64,000 bases of DNA, from NCBI GenBank assembly GCA_009746045.1, contig RPFO01000506.1, positions 1 through 64,000 on the forward strand. Direction: 5' to 3'. Positions 43,906-54,823 of the stretch are shown piece by piece. Below the pieces are notes generated by a model that saw only the letters and a program-made list of their open reading frames with translations, was not told where the DNA came from and ran no database searches. This stretch comes from Mesostigma viride (taxonomy: Eukaryota; Streptophyta; Mesostigmatophyceae; Mesostigmatales; Mesostigmataceae). The position numbers were made by a program, and so were the translations under genes. How positions within the stretch are numbered: the stretch's first letter is position 1; the number at the start of each line of letters is the position of its first letter.

Positions 43906-45944
43906 CATCTCAGGCATGCATAGTTGTCTCACTTAATCTAGTCAATCGAATCCATCGGGGTTGACGAATTAAACTCGTGCACACAATCATACCGCGGCTT
44001 AAGAAACAATTGATCACACCACATTGGACCGCAATGCGTTGATCAAGAAATATCAAGGAGACAACCAGCGCAGGCCAGAAATCGAGAGATGCGTTGATCA
44101 AGAAATATAATTGTCTCCTTGATAATTGTGTCTAGTTATCTCAGTAAGTTAGACAAGTAATATCCTTGACTACTTCTGTGGAACTGAAAGTGGTCAACGA
44201 GCAAGAGGCTTTGAGGATGGATGAATTATGCGAACTAACATTATACCATGTTAGATTAGATCACAACAAACGTTCCAGCAATGGCAACCCATACGTCCTA
44301 ATCTCAACGTGCATGTCGAGCATGCTCCACCGTTAGCCTGAAATGGACCAATCAGGTTACAGCATCACAAGGTAAGATTCTTTCGTCCCTCTAACTAGAC
44401 ACGTAACACAAGAGCACACAAACCAGCCTGGCATAATCCAGACGTGGAATCACCGAATCTTGATAAGCATTGGAGTCCTAAAATATCTAGGCAAGACTTG
44501 GCAGAACCGACCAACTAATAACCCCACGTGGATCAGGCCACGACCAATGAGGGTCTAAACAAGTCAGTTGACAAAGTCCAGGTCTCGAAATATCTCTGCA
44601 CGTGGGAAACCTCATAACTAGCTCAATACTCATCCAAAAGGCCTCAAATAAAATCCCAAACTATTACAAAACTCAGGATGTAACAACAAGTCAGATTTGG
44701 TTGTTACATATTGACATGTCAAGCAAATGTGGGTCAGCAAGTATTGACTGTCCTCCCTAATGGTGGCGGTTGCTAGGGAACATCCAGTAATGTTATCCTG
44801 AGGGGGGGCACTCAGGGTTTAAGGGAACTCCCACAGCAACCTTGGGTTGGTACCACAATGCATGGCACTACCCAACGCCAGCGGCGGCGGCGGCCCGGCT
44901 AAGGCGGTGGCGGCCCAAAGGAGGCGGCGGCGGCAGCGGCGGCCCGGAGGAGGGGGCAGCGGCGGCCCGAAGGAGGAGGCGGCGGCGGCCCGGAGGCGGC
45001 GGCGGCAGCGGCGGCCCGGAGGCGGCAGCGGCCCGGAGGAGGCGGCGGCGGCCATTGAAACCACCACTCAGTTGGACAGCCTACACGAGCTTTCACCAAC
45101 AAAGCCGGACATGTCAAACTACCAGTGAAGATTCGCTTTTTGCACCCGAGTGGGTTGAGAGCCCACTACTCGTCTAGCCACTAAATCGGCACATGCCAAA
45201 CCAGCCACTTCAGGCTAGCTTCAACCATGGTTGAACCACCGTCAATATGAGCGGCTCAACACATGTAGTGAACGTTGGAACTGATGGGAAGCACAGATGT
45301 CCACCGGGGGAAGTGATGGCACCACGGCTCCATCGCAAGCAAGGGCCACTAGACCTACTGTCCACACCATGATGGCTGATTGAGCTTCAAACGTTGCCAA
45401 GAATTATGATGATGGCACCACTGATATGCCACATCCTTGATGATAAGTGTAGCAATAGTAGCCGGGCCGCAGCAGCAAGAAGATATGTCGCATGCAGCGC
45501 CACGTAGGTCCGTCCACCATGCGCCGCACCTGCAAGTGTGGAGACTAGGGCATGGTTGCATGTCTGGGGGTGGCCTTGTACATTTGGGAGGAGTTGGCGC
45601 CACATGTATAAGTAACGCAAAGAAACCAAGAACTCAAGTCCATCGTTGAAAGAAAATACACACATGAGATTCAAGGCCACATCTCACGATCATGGAGGCA
45701 GCCAACAAGCACTACAATGGACACCACAACTCCAACATTCCATTATAGTGCTTAAAGCCAAACACCGCAAAATGTTCGGGAGCAAGACAATGGCCCGGCA
45801 CATATGTTTGAGATACTCACATTACACTACGGCAAGAAGATGTTCAATGTTGATACGAAGTTTTATGGCCGAGGAAACGCACCAACTTACAACAAACACA
45901 GATGAAATGTAGCCAGGATACACATGTTGTCCCGCTTAGGATTG
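43906..45944. other. MULE interior, non-coding, with GGC-rich tract
   Basis: 44050-44090 repeats an ATCAAGGAGACAACCAGCGC end. 44876-45055 is a (GGC)n/GGAGGC-rich tract giving Ala/Arg/Gly frames. The remainder shows no recognisable gene. Confidence 0.5.
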
Positions 45945-46130
45945 TTAACGTGAAGATGGATGTGCCGCAAAGGATGTAGGCAGCCTGTGGTGCATAGAAG
46001 TTGCACCTTCCCTAATGCACATAGCAAGCGCTGCCATGCTAGCAACATTGCCAGCAAATACCTCCAAATGATCCATGAGGGCATTGACCTCGTGAAGGTG
46101 CATTGAGGTTGCAGTTTCATATTCGCTCAT
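45945..46130 (-). pseudogene. possible 3' continuation of the MULE transposase
   Basis: A 61-codon minus frame (MSEYETATSMHLHEVNALMD, then HLEVFAGNVASMAALAM) overlaps the stop of the SWIM-domain frame in a different phase. It has reasonable helix-like composition and may be the transposase C-terminus after a frameshift or intron. Confidence 0.35.
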
Positions 46131-46828
46131 GGGAGTTGGGGTTGCGAAGAAGCACTGCCAACACTTGGAGCAGACGCGGCATTGCTAGGGCAGTTGCCGT
46201 GACCAAGAGAAGCAACGAACCCGCCCCGGGCCCGGGCCCGCTTCGGAGTACCCGTAGCCTCACCGACAACGCTTCCACCAAGAGTTGCAGAGACCTTGCG
46301 TTTTGACGTGGGTGGCTCGTTGGGATGGTGTGCTCTTTGTTTACGTGGTTGTTTTCCCCGACCACGGGGTGGAGGACCTAAAGGGTTTTCTACCAAGCGA
46401 GCAGCACTTCCATCCCCTCCCGGCTGACTCACCTGACTTGATGGCAGTCTCTTCTGCTGCCAGTATGACTTACAATGCCTGAGAAAATCCGAGCCACAAC
46501 GACCCTCATGCGCCAAAGAAGCCCATGCCTTCATGTGAGCGAGAATGTCAGTATACGTAGGCTCCGTGCCTTGAGCGACATCCACGTTGACATCATCATC
46601 ACGGCTGTTCTCAGGGTGTACAGTTACCATCTGTTGGAATTGTAGCTGGCTCTCAATAGTGTCCGGCTTGGGTTGCTTCCACCTATCGCACACCAATTGC
46701 ATCGGCACCTGCTTGCACTGATGAAGATGCACCTCAACGGCTAAACAATGGCGGCATGGGAGGCCTACAAAGGTTGGAAATTGGCATGTGCACTCCAAAA
46801 CATGGCCGTCCTCCCCGGTCGTAACCAA
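46127..46828 (-). pseudogene. MULE transposase C-terminal part with SWIM finger
   Basis: A 233-codon minus frame that begins VTTGEDGHVLECTCQFPTF. It shows the SWIM zinc-finger pattern CxCx9CxH (CTC...PCRH), typical of the C-terminal half of MULE and FAR1-type transposases. A basic low-complexity tail follows (GRGKQPRKQRAHHPNEPPTS). Upstream, the frame has a stop before MNGDFERGVRKN and then reaches the right TIR within about 150 bp. The catalytic DDE core and N-terminal DNA-binding domain are therefore missing, and the element is an internal deletion derivative. Confidence 0.75.
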
Positions 46829-47196
46829 ACGTTCCTTTGATTATTTTCCCGCCTTGTACAACGGCGTGGTGGCCAGGTTCTTTCTTACGCCACGTTCAAA
46901 ATCACCGTTCATAAACACTTTACGCGGCCGCCTTGGCATGGTATGGCCCATAGGCCGCCATCTTGACCCACGAGTATGAGCCAGTAGGCTGCGCTTTCCG
47001 TTCGTTTCGTCCCTGATCACAATGTTTCCGGCTCATGCCGCCGCGTCTGCAAGCGTTACCCGTATTTATCAGCCCACACCGTTCCTTTCACAAGCGTTAC
47101 CCGTATTTATCGACGCGTACCGTAGCCTCTCGTCATTGTCATCTGTCATCGGGTGCGCCCAGCACCGGGTGCGATTTCCAAAAACCCGCCTTTCGG

Positions 47197-47556
47197 ACAG
47201 CAAGATTGTACGGTTAAGCCGCCGATACTTCATGCGCTAATGTCGCCGCGCCGCCCGTGCAACGGAGTTTTCGGGGAAATGGGTACATATATTTATTATC
47301 CGTGAACGGAGTTTCATTTTAAAAGTTCAGGGAAACATGAACGATTTGACTAGATTTCCGGGTAAATGGGTATTTTATATTAACCAATAGGAATATCGTT
47401 AGGTTAAGAGGTACCACGTATCGACCAGCTGTTCCCAACTGTACGATTTTACTAGATTCTAAACCAATAGCAGCAAGCAACAAGGGTATGCCTCGCACGC
47501 TAATTGGATTACACTAAAGGGCCTCTACCGGAATCTGCGATGCGCTTAATATTTTA
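47197..47556. other. unassigned
   Basis: AT-rich spacer between the MULE and the next inverted-repeat element; no gene seen. Confidence 0.4.
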
Positions 47557-47691
47557 TTGAGCTTTTGACAGATCTGTAAAGTTAGGGCAGGGTTAGGGCC
47601 CGAAAAATACAGATGGCTAGGCGTATATGCAGATCTGTTTTTTTATTACAGATCTGTACGTAAACTCCGACGTAATGCCTTTACGTCTTCG

Positions 47692-49080
47692 AGACTCGTC
47701 CCGGGCCATGCATGCGGGCGGTGCGGCACAAATACCTGAAAATTAGCCAAAATTAGTCAGCCATGGTTTTAAAAGTAAGCTAATGGAATTTTAAGGCATG
47801 GTAAAACCAGTCCTGAAAAGCTAGCATCCCAGTTTTCTCGCGTGTAGATTGTTTGCTTTCTCGACATTTTGTTCGGACGCGAGTGCATTATCACGGGAAG
47901 CATTACGATTGGTAGGCAACGATGTCGACGTACGTGAAGCCTCTGCTCTATGACGGGAAGGCATCTGGCGTTGCTGCAACTGGAATCAGGCCAGTGCCAT
48001 GTTCGGCACCGTGCACGCGGAAATAAGGCGCCGTCACGTTAGATAGCACTGCTGAGGACGAGCTGCGCCTGCCTGCCCATATTTACCGAGTTTTTCTCGC
48101 ATCGCACTGCAGTATTGCTGGCCAGACTTTGCTGCCTTTATGCCCGACAGATTGGTTCACGAACCGTTTTAATTTGCTGCGTGCGTGGCTCCTGCCCTTC
48201 CATGGCAATGTTTGTAATTTCGCACTTTTTCGTTGTGATTGTTGGCACATACTACATAGCCATGCACATGACATACTGCATGAAGGTCGCAAAGTTAGGT
48301 ATAGTTTCTGTTTGTAAATCCTGACGTTATTGCTTCACACACGCTTCCTTGCAATGAAGGCCCTGGCCGAAGCTCGTTGCTTGCCAAAGCCTTCTTGTGT
48401 TGAACAGCGGTTCTCAGTGGGCACATGAAAGAGACGTTGCCAGGCATTGTAAGATTTCCAACCACACGCTTGTCCTGTAACCATGCAATTCATTCCATTT
48501 GCGTTATGAAGCTGGCAGCTTGTGAGCCTGCAACCATTAATTGCAGTTTGGCACATGTTACAACAAGTAGGCTCCTTGAATTTAGGCTGCTTTCTCGCTT
48601 ATTTTTGCTGATGCTACAGGCAACTTTGGACTTTACACGAACTTGAGTCCCACCCGCATCCAGCCCCCCCAATCATCCATCCACTCCGTCCCTACCCACC
48701 CAATTATACCACCGTCTTCCCGCCCACTCTTGAACTAATCAGCGCAATTACCCCCCAGCCCAAGACACAGGCAAATGCCCATGTAGCCACCCATGTGCGC
48801 GTGCAAAGAGACACTCAACTAGCTAGGCTGCATATACTTGCCATGGGGGCATAACAGGTGCATGGGCGCAGGTGCACATGCAGGCCCGCAGGCATGCACA
48901 CAAGCAGGCAGGCAGGCACGCAGGCAGGCTGACAGATGGGTGGGCAGATAGGCGGGTGGCAGACAATGAATCAATGATGCAGGCGGGCAGGCGGGAGGAT
49001 GGGCAGAAAGTTGGGTGGACAGGCGAGTAAGAAGGTCGTTGGGTCCAAGCAACCAGTTTATTGGTGATGGATTAATGTAT
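47692..49080. other. interior of the 3.0-kb element, unassigned
   Basis: Short frames of 60-73 codons around 48.1-48.6 kb lack motifs. 48890-49010 has irregular CAGGCAGG-type repeats. Confidence 0.35.
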
Positions 49081-49412
49081 GTGGCGCATGTGTGCAAGTC
49101 TGCCTGTGTTTGTGTGCGTTTGTATGCATGTGCACGTGTGCTCGTGGGTGTGTGCACATTTGTGTGCATGTGTGTTCTGACGACGATGTGTGTGTTAGTG
49201 TGTGCGCATGTGTTAGCGTGCATGTGCGCACGTGGGTGTGACGGTGTGTGCATGTGTGCATGTGTGCGTGTGTGCATGTGTGCATGTGTGCATGTGTGCG
49301 TGTGTGCGTGTGTGCGTGTGTGCGTGTGTGCGTGTGTGCGTGTGTGCGTGTGTGCGTGTGTGCGTGTGTGCGTGTGGGCGTGTGGGCGTGTGTGTGCATG
49401 TGTGTGTGCTGG
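49081..49412. repeat. GTGTGC/GTGCAT microsatellite
   Basis: About 330 bp of alternating purine-pyrimidine GTGTGC, GTGCAT and GTGTGG units, most regular at 49250-49400. A Z-DNA-prone composition. The Cys-Val-rich frames are by-products. Confidence 0.92.
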
Positions 49413-50438
49413 GGGGTAGGATGGATAGGGAAAACAAAGAGTGAAAAATGCAAGGTGTGGGGGAGTTCAATGTTTCACCTCGTGGCAAAAGTCATTGTGC
49501 CTACCGCGTGTATTGACAAGCAGCTGTGGGCACGGTTGCAGCAAGTGAGTACACGCCAAGGGCCTAGACGGTTCATGCACTAGCACACAGCCAGTGGGAC
49601 GAAACATCTGCACATATTACTTGGGTTCATCAATTCTGCACATTACCGGCTTGGGTTCATCAACTGAATTCTGCACCTTCCACTTGCATGGCTCATGGTT
49701 TCAATCGCTGCTCAATTGACAGAAAATGCACAGGCCATCAACATTCAGATATGTTAATCCTGAAAAGTGACCTTCCACACCAGGAGAATGAAGGTCGATG
49801 CTGCTTTGACGCATGAGCCTAATCCACGTGCTCTCGGAGGTCTCCACCTCGGCAGGAGCACCTGCAGGCGTCGTGGCTCGCTTACCTCAAGCAATATGCG
49901 CATGCTGAAATCTACCGGGGTCTATGCAGAGTTACATTATCGGCCCGGACAAAGCACATCTTAAACCTTTCTCGGCAACGAAGCTCTGAGCAGCGCTATA
50001 TTGTCGTGGCCGGACTTCAATGTCGCCATTAAAATGTCAAAAGCTGTTTGATTCGTCCAAGGAAAATGCGTGCATGGTGGACAGATAATAAGATGCCCGG
50101 GCGTATAGACATGACAAGCAACTGCTTAGATGGCGCTCCTCGCGTTTTCCCTCGACTCAGTTCGTAATGGCGCCTAATCCAATGCAGCCAATGCACGTGG
50201 GTGTGACCAGAATACAGAGCCTAGTGCACGCGGCAATATTGTTTGGTCTGTCGCACAATTGCTGTTGTGTTTGCAATTATTCTGCTCGCTCAGATGCAGC
50301 ATTAACTTCGGCTTGATTTCTTAATTACCCTCGTGTGCAGGTCATATGGCTGACATTCCTCTAGCTTTCGTACAGTAGCCATGGCTGAATTTTGCTTCCA
50401 GGTACTGAACAAGTGAACACGGCCTGCACCTCGACCCC
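49413..50438. other. unassigned
   Basis: No gene or repeat recognised, apart from a near-duplicate TTGGGTTCATCAA at about 49623 and 49652. Confidence 0.35.
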
Positions 50439-50562
50439 CGAAGACGTAAAGGCATTACGTCGGAGTTTACGTACAGATCTGTAATAAAAAAACAGATATG
50501 CATATACGCCTAGCCATCTGTATTTTTCGGGCCCTAACTTTACAGATCTGTCAAAAGCTCAA

Positions 50563-51525
50563 CTACTGTATCGGAACCGTATCGGGATGACAAGTGACTT
50601 CCGTTGACTCACCTGGAACAGCCTGGAACGCTGCCAACGAGCTATCGCCCACTCGGAATATCTCGTCTAGAAGATCTAGATCTGCTGGTTGTTGAGGCCG
50701 GGAGCGTGGAAGCACGCCAGAATCACTGGAAGGTGTCTCTGAGACTCCGACGCCATGCCAGTGATGCCACTTTAGAACCTGCAGGTCAGGTCTCTGGGGA
50801 GGAGACGTCCACATTAAGTAGATGCCACTACCTTTCATCGTTTGCGACCTTTTGCGACTTCAATTGAAGAGTCTCGTTGTGGAAATGAAACGGCAAAATG
50901 CACTGATAAATGTTCTTTCACGATTGGTTGGAAAGGGTCAAACCCGTTTTCCTGGAACGGCACGTCATGTCGCCTGACGGCCAAGCGCCACTGCTTGCTT
51001 GGCTGCCCATCGCGAACTTATAGGGCGGTTTGTTACCAAATGCCAGTTACAATAAATTCCCGACCGAGAGGACGGTTGTGGAACGCTTGTCGGAACTCGG
51101 CACCGTGCGCCTGGTCCATCACACGTGCCACATCGGCTCGCTCTCCTGGTAACATTTATTCCCTTTTGCGTAGATGCTTCCTATACCGTGGTAGTCGATT
51201 GGCGTTATCTCTGGCAAAAAGTGTAGGTTTGTGCTGGCACGCTCCGAGATATCAGGTGATCCTGCACGCATGATGTGCTAGCTAGTTAATTGAAATGGCT
51301 CATACAACGAGAACTTGACCTGCACCGGGCCATATCGAATTTTCCTTACCCATATAAAACGCATTTGCCGCAGCTAACGAGGCCGAAACGCGCTAGACAA
51401 CTTCCCAGGCATTCGAAGCATTCGACACTAGGGGAATGCTCTGCGTCTAGTTTATAGATATTCGAGGAAACGTCAGCTTAATTCTCTGCCTATTTTTTTT
51501 TTCTGAAAGCAGTCGTTCCTCGCGG
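50563..51525. other. unassigned, possible 5' region of the next gene
   Basis: A 143-codon plus frame at 50842-51273 has no recognised domain. It may include upstream exons of the gene at 51526, but no firm splice sites were identified. Confidence 0.35.
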
Positions 51526-52078
51526 ATGATGGGAATTATGAACGACTCAGTATGCATCGCGGCAGTTCATCATGTGGATGAGGCTCCGCGTCGCAGCACC
51601 GAGCTCATTGAAAGCACTGCAGAGTGCTCTAACGAAAACACCGTGTTGAACAGTATGCAGGTGAGGGTGCCGAGCGGGCAGGTCTTCAGTATTCCAGACG
51701 GCGCGTTGCGGACGCCAATGGGTATGATCCTAGCCCCGGAAGGCTCTATCAGAGAACGGCATCTGGACTGGCCTACCTTCAGGTATGTTTCTTGGATAGA
51801 TCACACGTGCAGCCATTTCATTTCGCAAACCGGGTGATCAAGTTGCTCTCCTTCCAGGTACGCGTTGCCGCGTAGCAGTAAGTCTCGTGGTGTCTTTTCG
51901 CTAAAACCGAAGCCCCGTTTCCTGGTGTCCTACTTTCCGTTTCTTTCCGTTTCTGCTGTCCTTCAGATTGCCCGACAATTCTTTGTGGAAGATCCCGCCC
52001 GGCTCGCGAGTCGATGGCTCGGGAGCGATCAAGCTTCCCACCAGCGCCGTGCTAGAGCCAGTGGCCGATCATGCATGA
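51526..52078 (+). CDS. small spliced hypothetical protein, two exons
   Basis: Exon 51526-51782 (MMGIMND start) ends at a GTATGT donor. A pyrimidine-rich CTGTCCTTCAG acceptor at 51966 starts the second exon, which stops at 52076-52078. The junction preserves a phase-2 frame and joins LDWPTFR to LPDNSLWKIPPGSRV. The two halves echo each other (VPSGQVFSIPDGALRTPMGM, and IPPGSRVDGSGAIKLPTSAV), suggesting a short repeated beta-rich unit. About 122 residues. I do not know its function. A further exon-like stretch with an acceptor (CTCCCAG) and a GTAAGA donor lies at 52178-52371 (HSGMPTKHIFANVTRSLDAA) and may belong to another isoform or gene. Upstream exons could be missing. Confidence 0.45.
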
Positions 52079-52177
52079 CGTGGCTGCGCAATTTTTCTGT
52101 AAAATACGACCGACATACTTCACTTGCAATTCCAGCCAAGTTGCTGTGATATGGTTGAAAATTATTTTTTCTCCCAG

Positions 52178-52371
52178 GGGCAGACTTGGATTTTAGCCTG
52201 CATAGCGGCATGCCGACAAAGCACATATTTGCCAACGTCACCCGCAGCTTGGACGCTGCTTTGACTGGCATGAGCGAAACGAGGTCGCAAGATACTCAGT
52301 GCTTCCTGCCTATGAGCAACACGATCATGCCATGCTGCAGCTTTCAGGCCACTGACTATACCTTTGAAAAT
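52178..52371 (+). CDS. candidate exon, hypothetical
   Basis: Open stretch preceded by TTTTTTCTCCCAG and ending at GAAAATGTAAGA, i.e. plausible acceptor and donor. Reads DFSLHSGMPTKHIFANV and CFLPMSNTIMPCCSFQA. No known domain. Its phase does not follow simply from the preceding exon. Confidence 0.3.
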
Positions 52372-52576
52372 GTAAGAAAAGAATGGGTGATTTGAGTGTG
52401 GCGCTACAGCAAGCCACATACATGTGCACTACCCAGCAAGGCACCATATGCGCTACCTGGCAAGGCTATGCCGCGCTCCAACCATTCGCAAGGTTGGGTA
52501 GTGCAATTTCCAGGTGTGGCGAAGATGCTGTGTTCTGAGTGTTCCCCAGTCTGGAGTCTCCAGTTACCAGTTCACG

Positions 52577-52794
52577 CCACCTTTGTATTCATTCATTCAT
52601 TCATTCATTCATTCATTCATTCATTCATTCATTCATTCATTCATTCATTCATTCATTCATTCATTCATTCATTCATTCATTCATTCATTCATTCATTCAT
52701 TCATTCATTCATTCATTCATCCATTCATTCATTCACGCGCCTCGGTTGGGAGAGTCACCAGGTACCAACTGGCCTTGAGTAGGTACCACCTTTG
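52577..52794 (-). mobile_element. truncated LINE end with long (AATG)n tail, 9-bp TSD
   Basis: CCACCTTTG occurs at 52577-52585 and 52786-52794. Between them, on the minus strand, GTACCTGGTGACTCTCCCAA and CCGAGGCGCGTG (hairpin region) lead into about 150 bp of (AATG)n. The insert is about 200 bp, so nearly all of it is 3' end plus tail. Confidence 0.8.
52588..52735. repeat. (CATT)n microsatellite, LINE tail
   Basis: About 37 CATT units with a single CATC interruption near 52720. Translates as Ile-His-Ser-Phe; not a gene. Confidence 0.97.
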
Positions 52795-52919
52795 CATGGC
52801 CACTACCTTGGGTTAGTGGTGCATGTCTCATGCACCTAATGTATGCCAAACCAAAATGATCCGATGAGATATTGTAATTCCAAAAATGGTTACTCTACGT
52901 GCACATTCATTCATTCAGT

Positions 52920-54823
52920 CATTCATGGCGCTCTCTCGACCGTCTCACCGGACGGCGGGAAACGCAACCGGCTGGTCAACATCCCGGGCACCCCCAGTGA
53001 ACGCCTTGAGACTTGGTTCAGCTCCCAGGCCAAACTATCGGGGGCCCCTGGCCCGCCCCCCCTGCTTGACCCCGCTGCAGCTGCACGCCCTGCGGCCAGC
53101 CGAGGCGGCCCCATTGAGCCCCCGCCGGCGCCCACCAGCGAGACGGACTACCAGTGGTCCCACCGCTCTCCGCCCCCCTGCTGGATGGCCCCCACGACGA
53201 GTGGACTCCCCAGGAATGGGCTGCTGCCATCTCCACCCTCTGCAATGATGCTGCCATGGGAGTGGACAATATTTCACCGGAGGTGGTTAAGATGCCTGAG
53301 CTTGAGCCTTTCCTCCTGGGTGTTTGCAACCGGATTCTACGAGATGGCCTCCCCCCGCCGACGTATTGGAAGACCGCTGTCCGGGTCATGCTCTACAAGG
53401 GCAAGGGCCGTCCGCCGCAGATACTGGCAACTACCGCGGCGTATGCCTCCAAAGCTGCGTGCTGAAAGCCTTCATGCGTCTCCTGCTGAACCGCATGCGC
53501 GCCAGCCTCGATCCCACCCTAGGTGAGTCCCAGATGGGCTTCCGTGTTGGTCGCAATTGTGTTATGGTCACCATTACCGCGCGCCGCCTGATCAAGGAAG
53601 TGGGCCGCCTGGCCCCCGGCCTCTTGCCATTGCTATTGATCTTGGTGGATTACACCAAGGCATTCAATAGGGTTATATGGGACGCCCTGTGGGTGGTCCT
53701 TCACCTGTTCCGTGTCCCATCGTACATCGTTGAGATCATCATCCACCAGTTCTATGAAGGGTCCCAAGCCCAGGTCCGTACCGCCGACGGCGTCACTCCG
53801 GCGTTCCCTCTGCACACCGGGGTGTGGCAGGGCTGTGTGCGCTCTCCCCATAGATCTATTCATCATTATGGTGGACTATATTATGCGGCGTGCACAAGCC
53901 CGCTTCGCCAGGGTGGATCGAGGGGCGCCCGCCGGGAATCAGTCGAGGTCGCGGAGTACGCCAGCTACGGCGGGGTTGACCACCCTACCGCCTGAGCGAT
54001 CTGATCCGTAGTAGGCTACGCTGATGACACGACGCTCGTGGAAACCCCGGAGTCAGCCCAACTCTGGCTAGACAGCTTATCACTGGAAGCACGGGCGGTG
54101 GGGCTATGATCAGCAAGAAAACGGAGGTCATGGCCATCGGCTTCCCTGCTGGGATAGCCCCACCCACCCTCCTCTTGCTGGACGGCAGCCCCATCCCCCC
54201 GGCGACTCGCTTCAAGCTCCTTGGCAGCTGGCTTCCCTCCACGGCCGACGACATCAACACCCGCATTGGCCAGGCCTGGGCGGCCCTCCGCCGCCTCGAC
54301 AGGTTCTGGACCTGCCGCTACCTGAGCACTTGAGCGACGCAAGCGCATTCTGTTCAAGGCCCTTGTCCTCAGCATCTTCCGCCTTTTCGGCTCCGAGGCG
54401 TGGACCCTGGACCAGGCGCTGAGCCAGCAGCTTGACGGCACCGTCACTCGAATGCTCCGTCATATCCTCGGCGTCCGCTACCAAGAACGCCGCACCCGGG
54501 CCGAGCTCTACCGCGAGCTCCCTCTTGTCACCCATACCATCCGACACCGGCACACCGCCGCCTCCTCTTTGCCGGCCGTCTTGCCCGCACAGCTACCAGG
54601 TGAATACCGATGTGGGCCCTGCCGGGGGGCTTAAGGCGGGCCAACCAGGTAGACACTCTCCTCCTATGGCAGGGTCCCCTTGTCCCATCGCAACCCACTG
54701 GCAAACTTGCGCGCGCCCGGCACCGGCGCGGCGCGACCCGGACCTATGTGACACAACTGCTTGAAGATGCAGGGCTTCTGGGACTATCCGTACTCCGCAC
54801 CCGCATGATTGACAAGGAGTAAT
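52920..54823 (+). pseudogene. LINE reverse transcriptase (ORF2), best-preserved copy
   Basis: Plus-strand non-LTR RT with all motifs recognisable but in shifting frames. Order: RLVNIPGTPSERLETW linker; EWTPQEWAAAISTLCNDAAM; VMLYKGKG and NYRGVCLQS; QMGFRVGRNCVM; motif A LILVDYTKAFNRVIWDALW (53640-53690); FYEGSQAQVRTADGV; motif B TGVWQGCV with LFIIMVDYIMRRA; motif C GYADDTTLVE (about 54016); thumb FKLLGSWLPSTADDINTRIG; C-terminal LRHILGVRYQERRTRAELYR and TYVTQLLEDAGLLGLSVL. The endonuclease is absent, so the copy is 5' truncated. A minus-strand insertion follows at 54824, after which C-terminal coding text resumes (55354-55510). Confidence 0.9.

Larger units (their letters stand above)
37832..47196 (-). 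mobile_element. Mutator-like element (MULE), 215-bp TIRs, 9-bp TSD
   Basis: GCCTTTCGG at 37832-37840 and 47188-47196 flanks inverted repeats 37841-38055 and 46973-47187. The TIRs start GGGTTTTTGGAAATCGCACC and differ at only about two of 215 positions. Each holds two copies of ATAAATACGGGTAACGCTTG, likely transposase sites. A 9-bp duplication and long TIRs are the MULE hallmark. The inside contains a nested hAT element, LINE 3' ends, a CATC/CACC microsatellite and a transposase C-terminus with a SWIM finger (46127-46828). Without the hAT it would be about 5.2 kb. The near-identical TIRs suggest fairly recent movement, but the transposase is incomplete, so it was probably mobilised in trans. 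Confidence 0.93.
47557..50562. mobile_element. 3.0-kb element with ~125-135-bp inverted ends
   Basis: Left end 47557-47691 (TTGAGCTTTTGACAGATCTG onward) is mirrored at 50439-50562. The main difference is an 11-bp AGGGCAGGGTT-type insertion on the left. Ends contain several ACAGATCTGT palindromes and a TACGTCGGAGTTTACGTACA-like block. The interior has no transposase. Long TIRs suggest a non-autonomous MULE, but I found no matching target duplication. Confidence 0.75.

Noticed and set aside
44819-45177. Ala/Arg/Gly-rich frames around 45 kb
   Set aside because: Product of a GGC-rich trinucleotide tract without coding signature.
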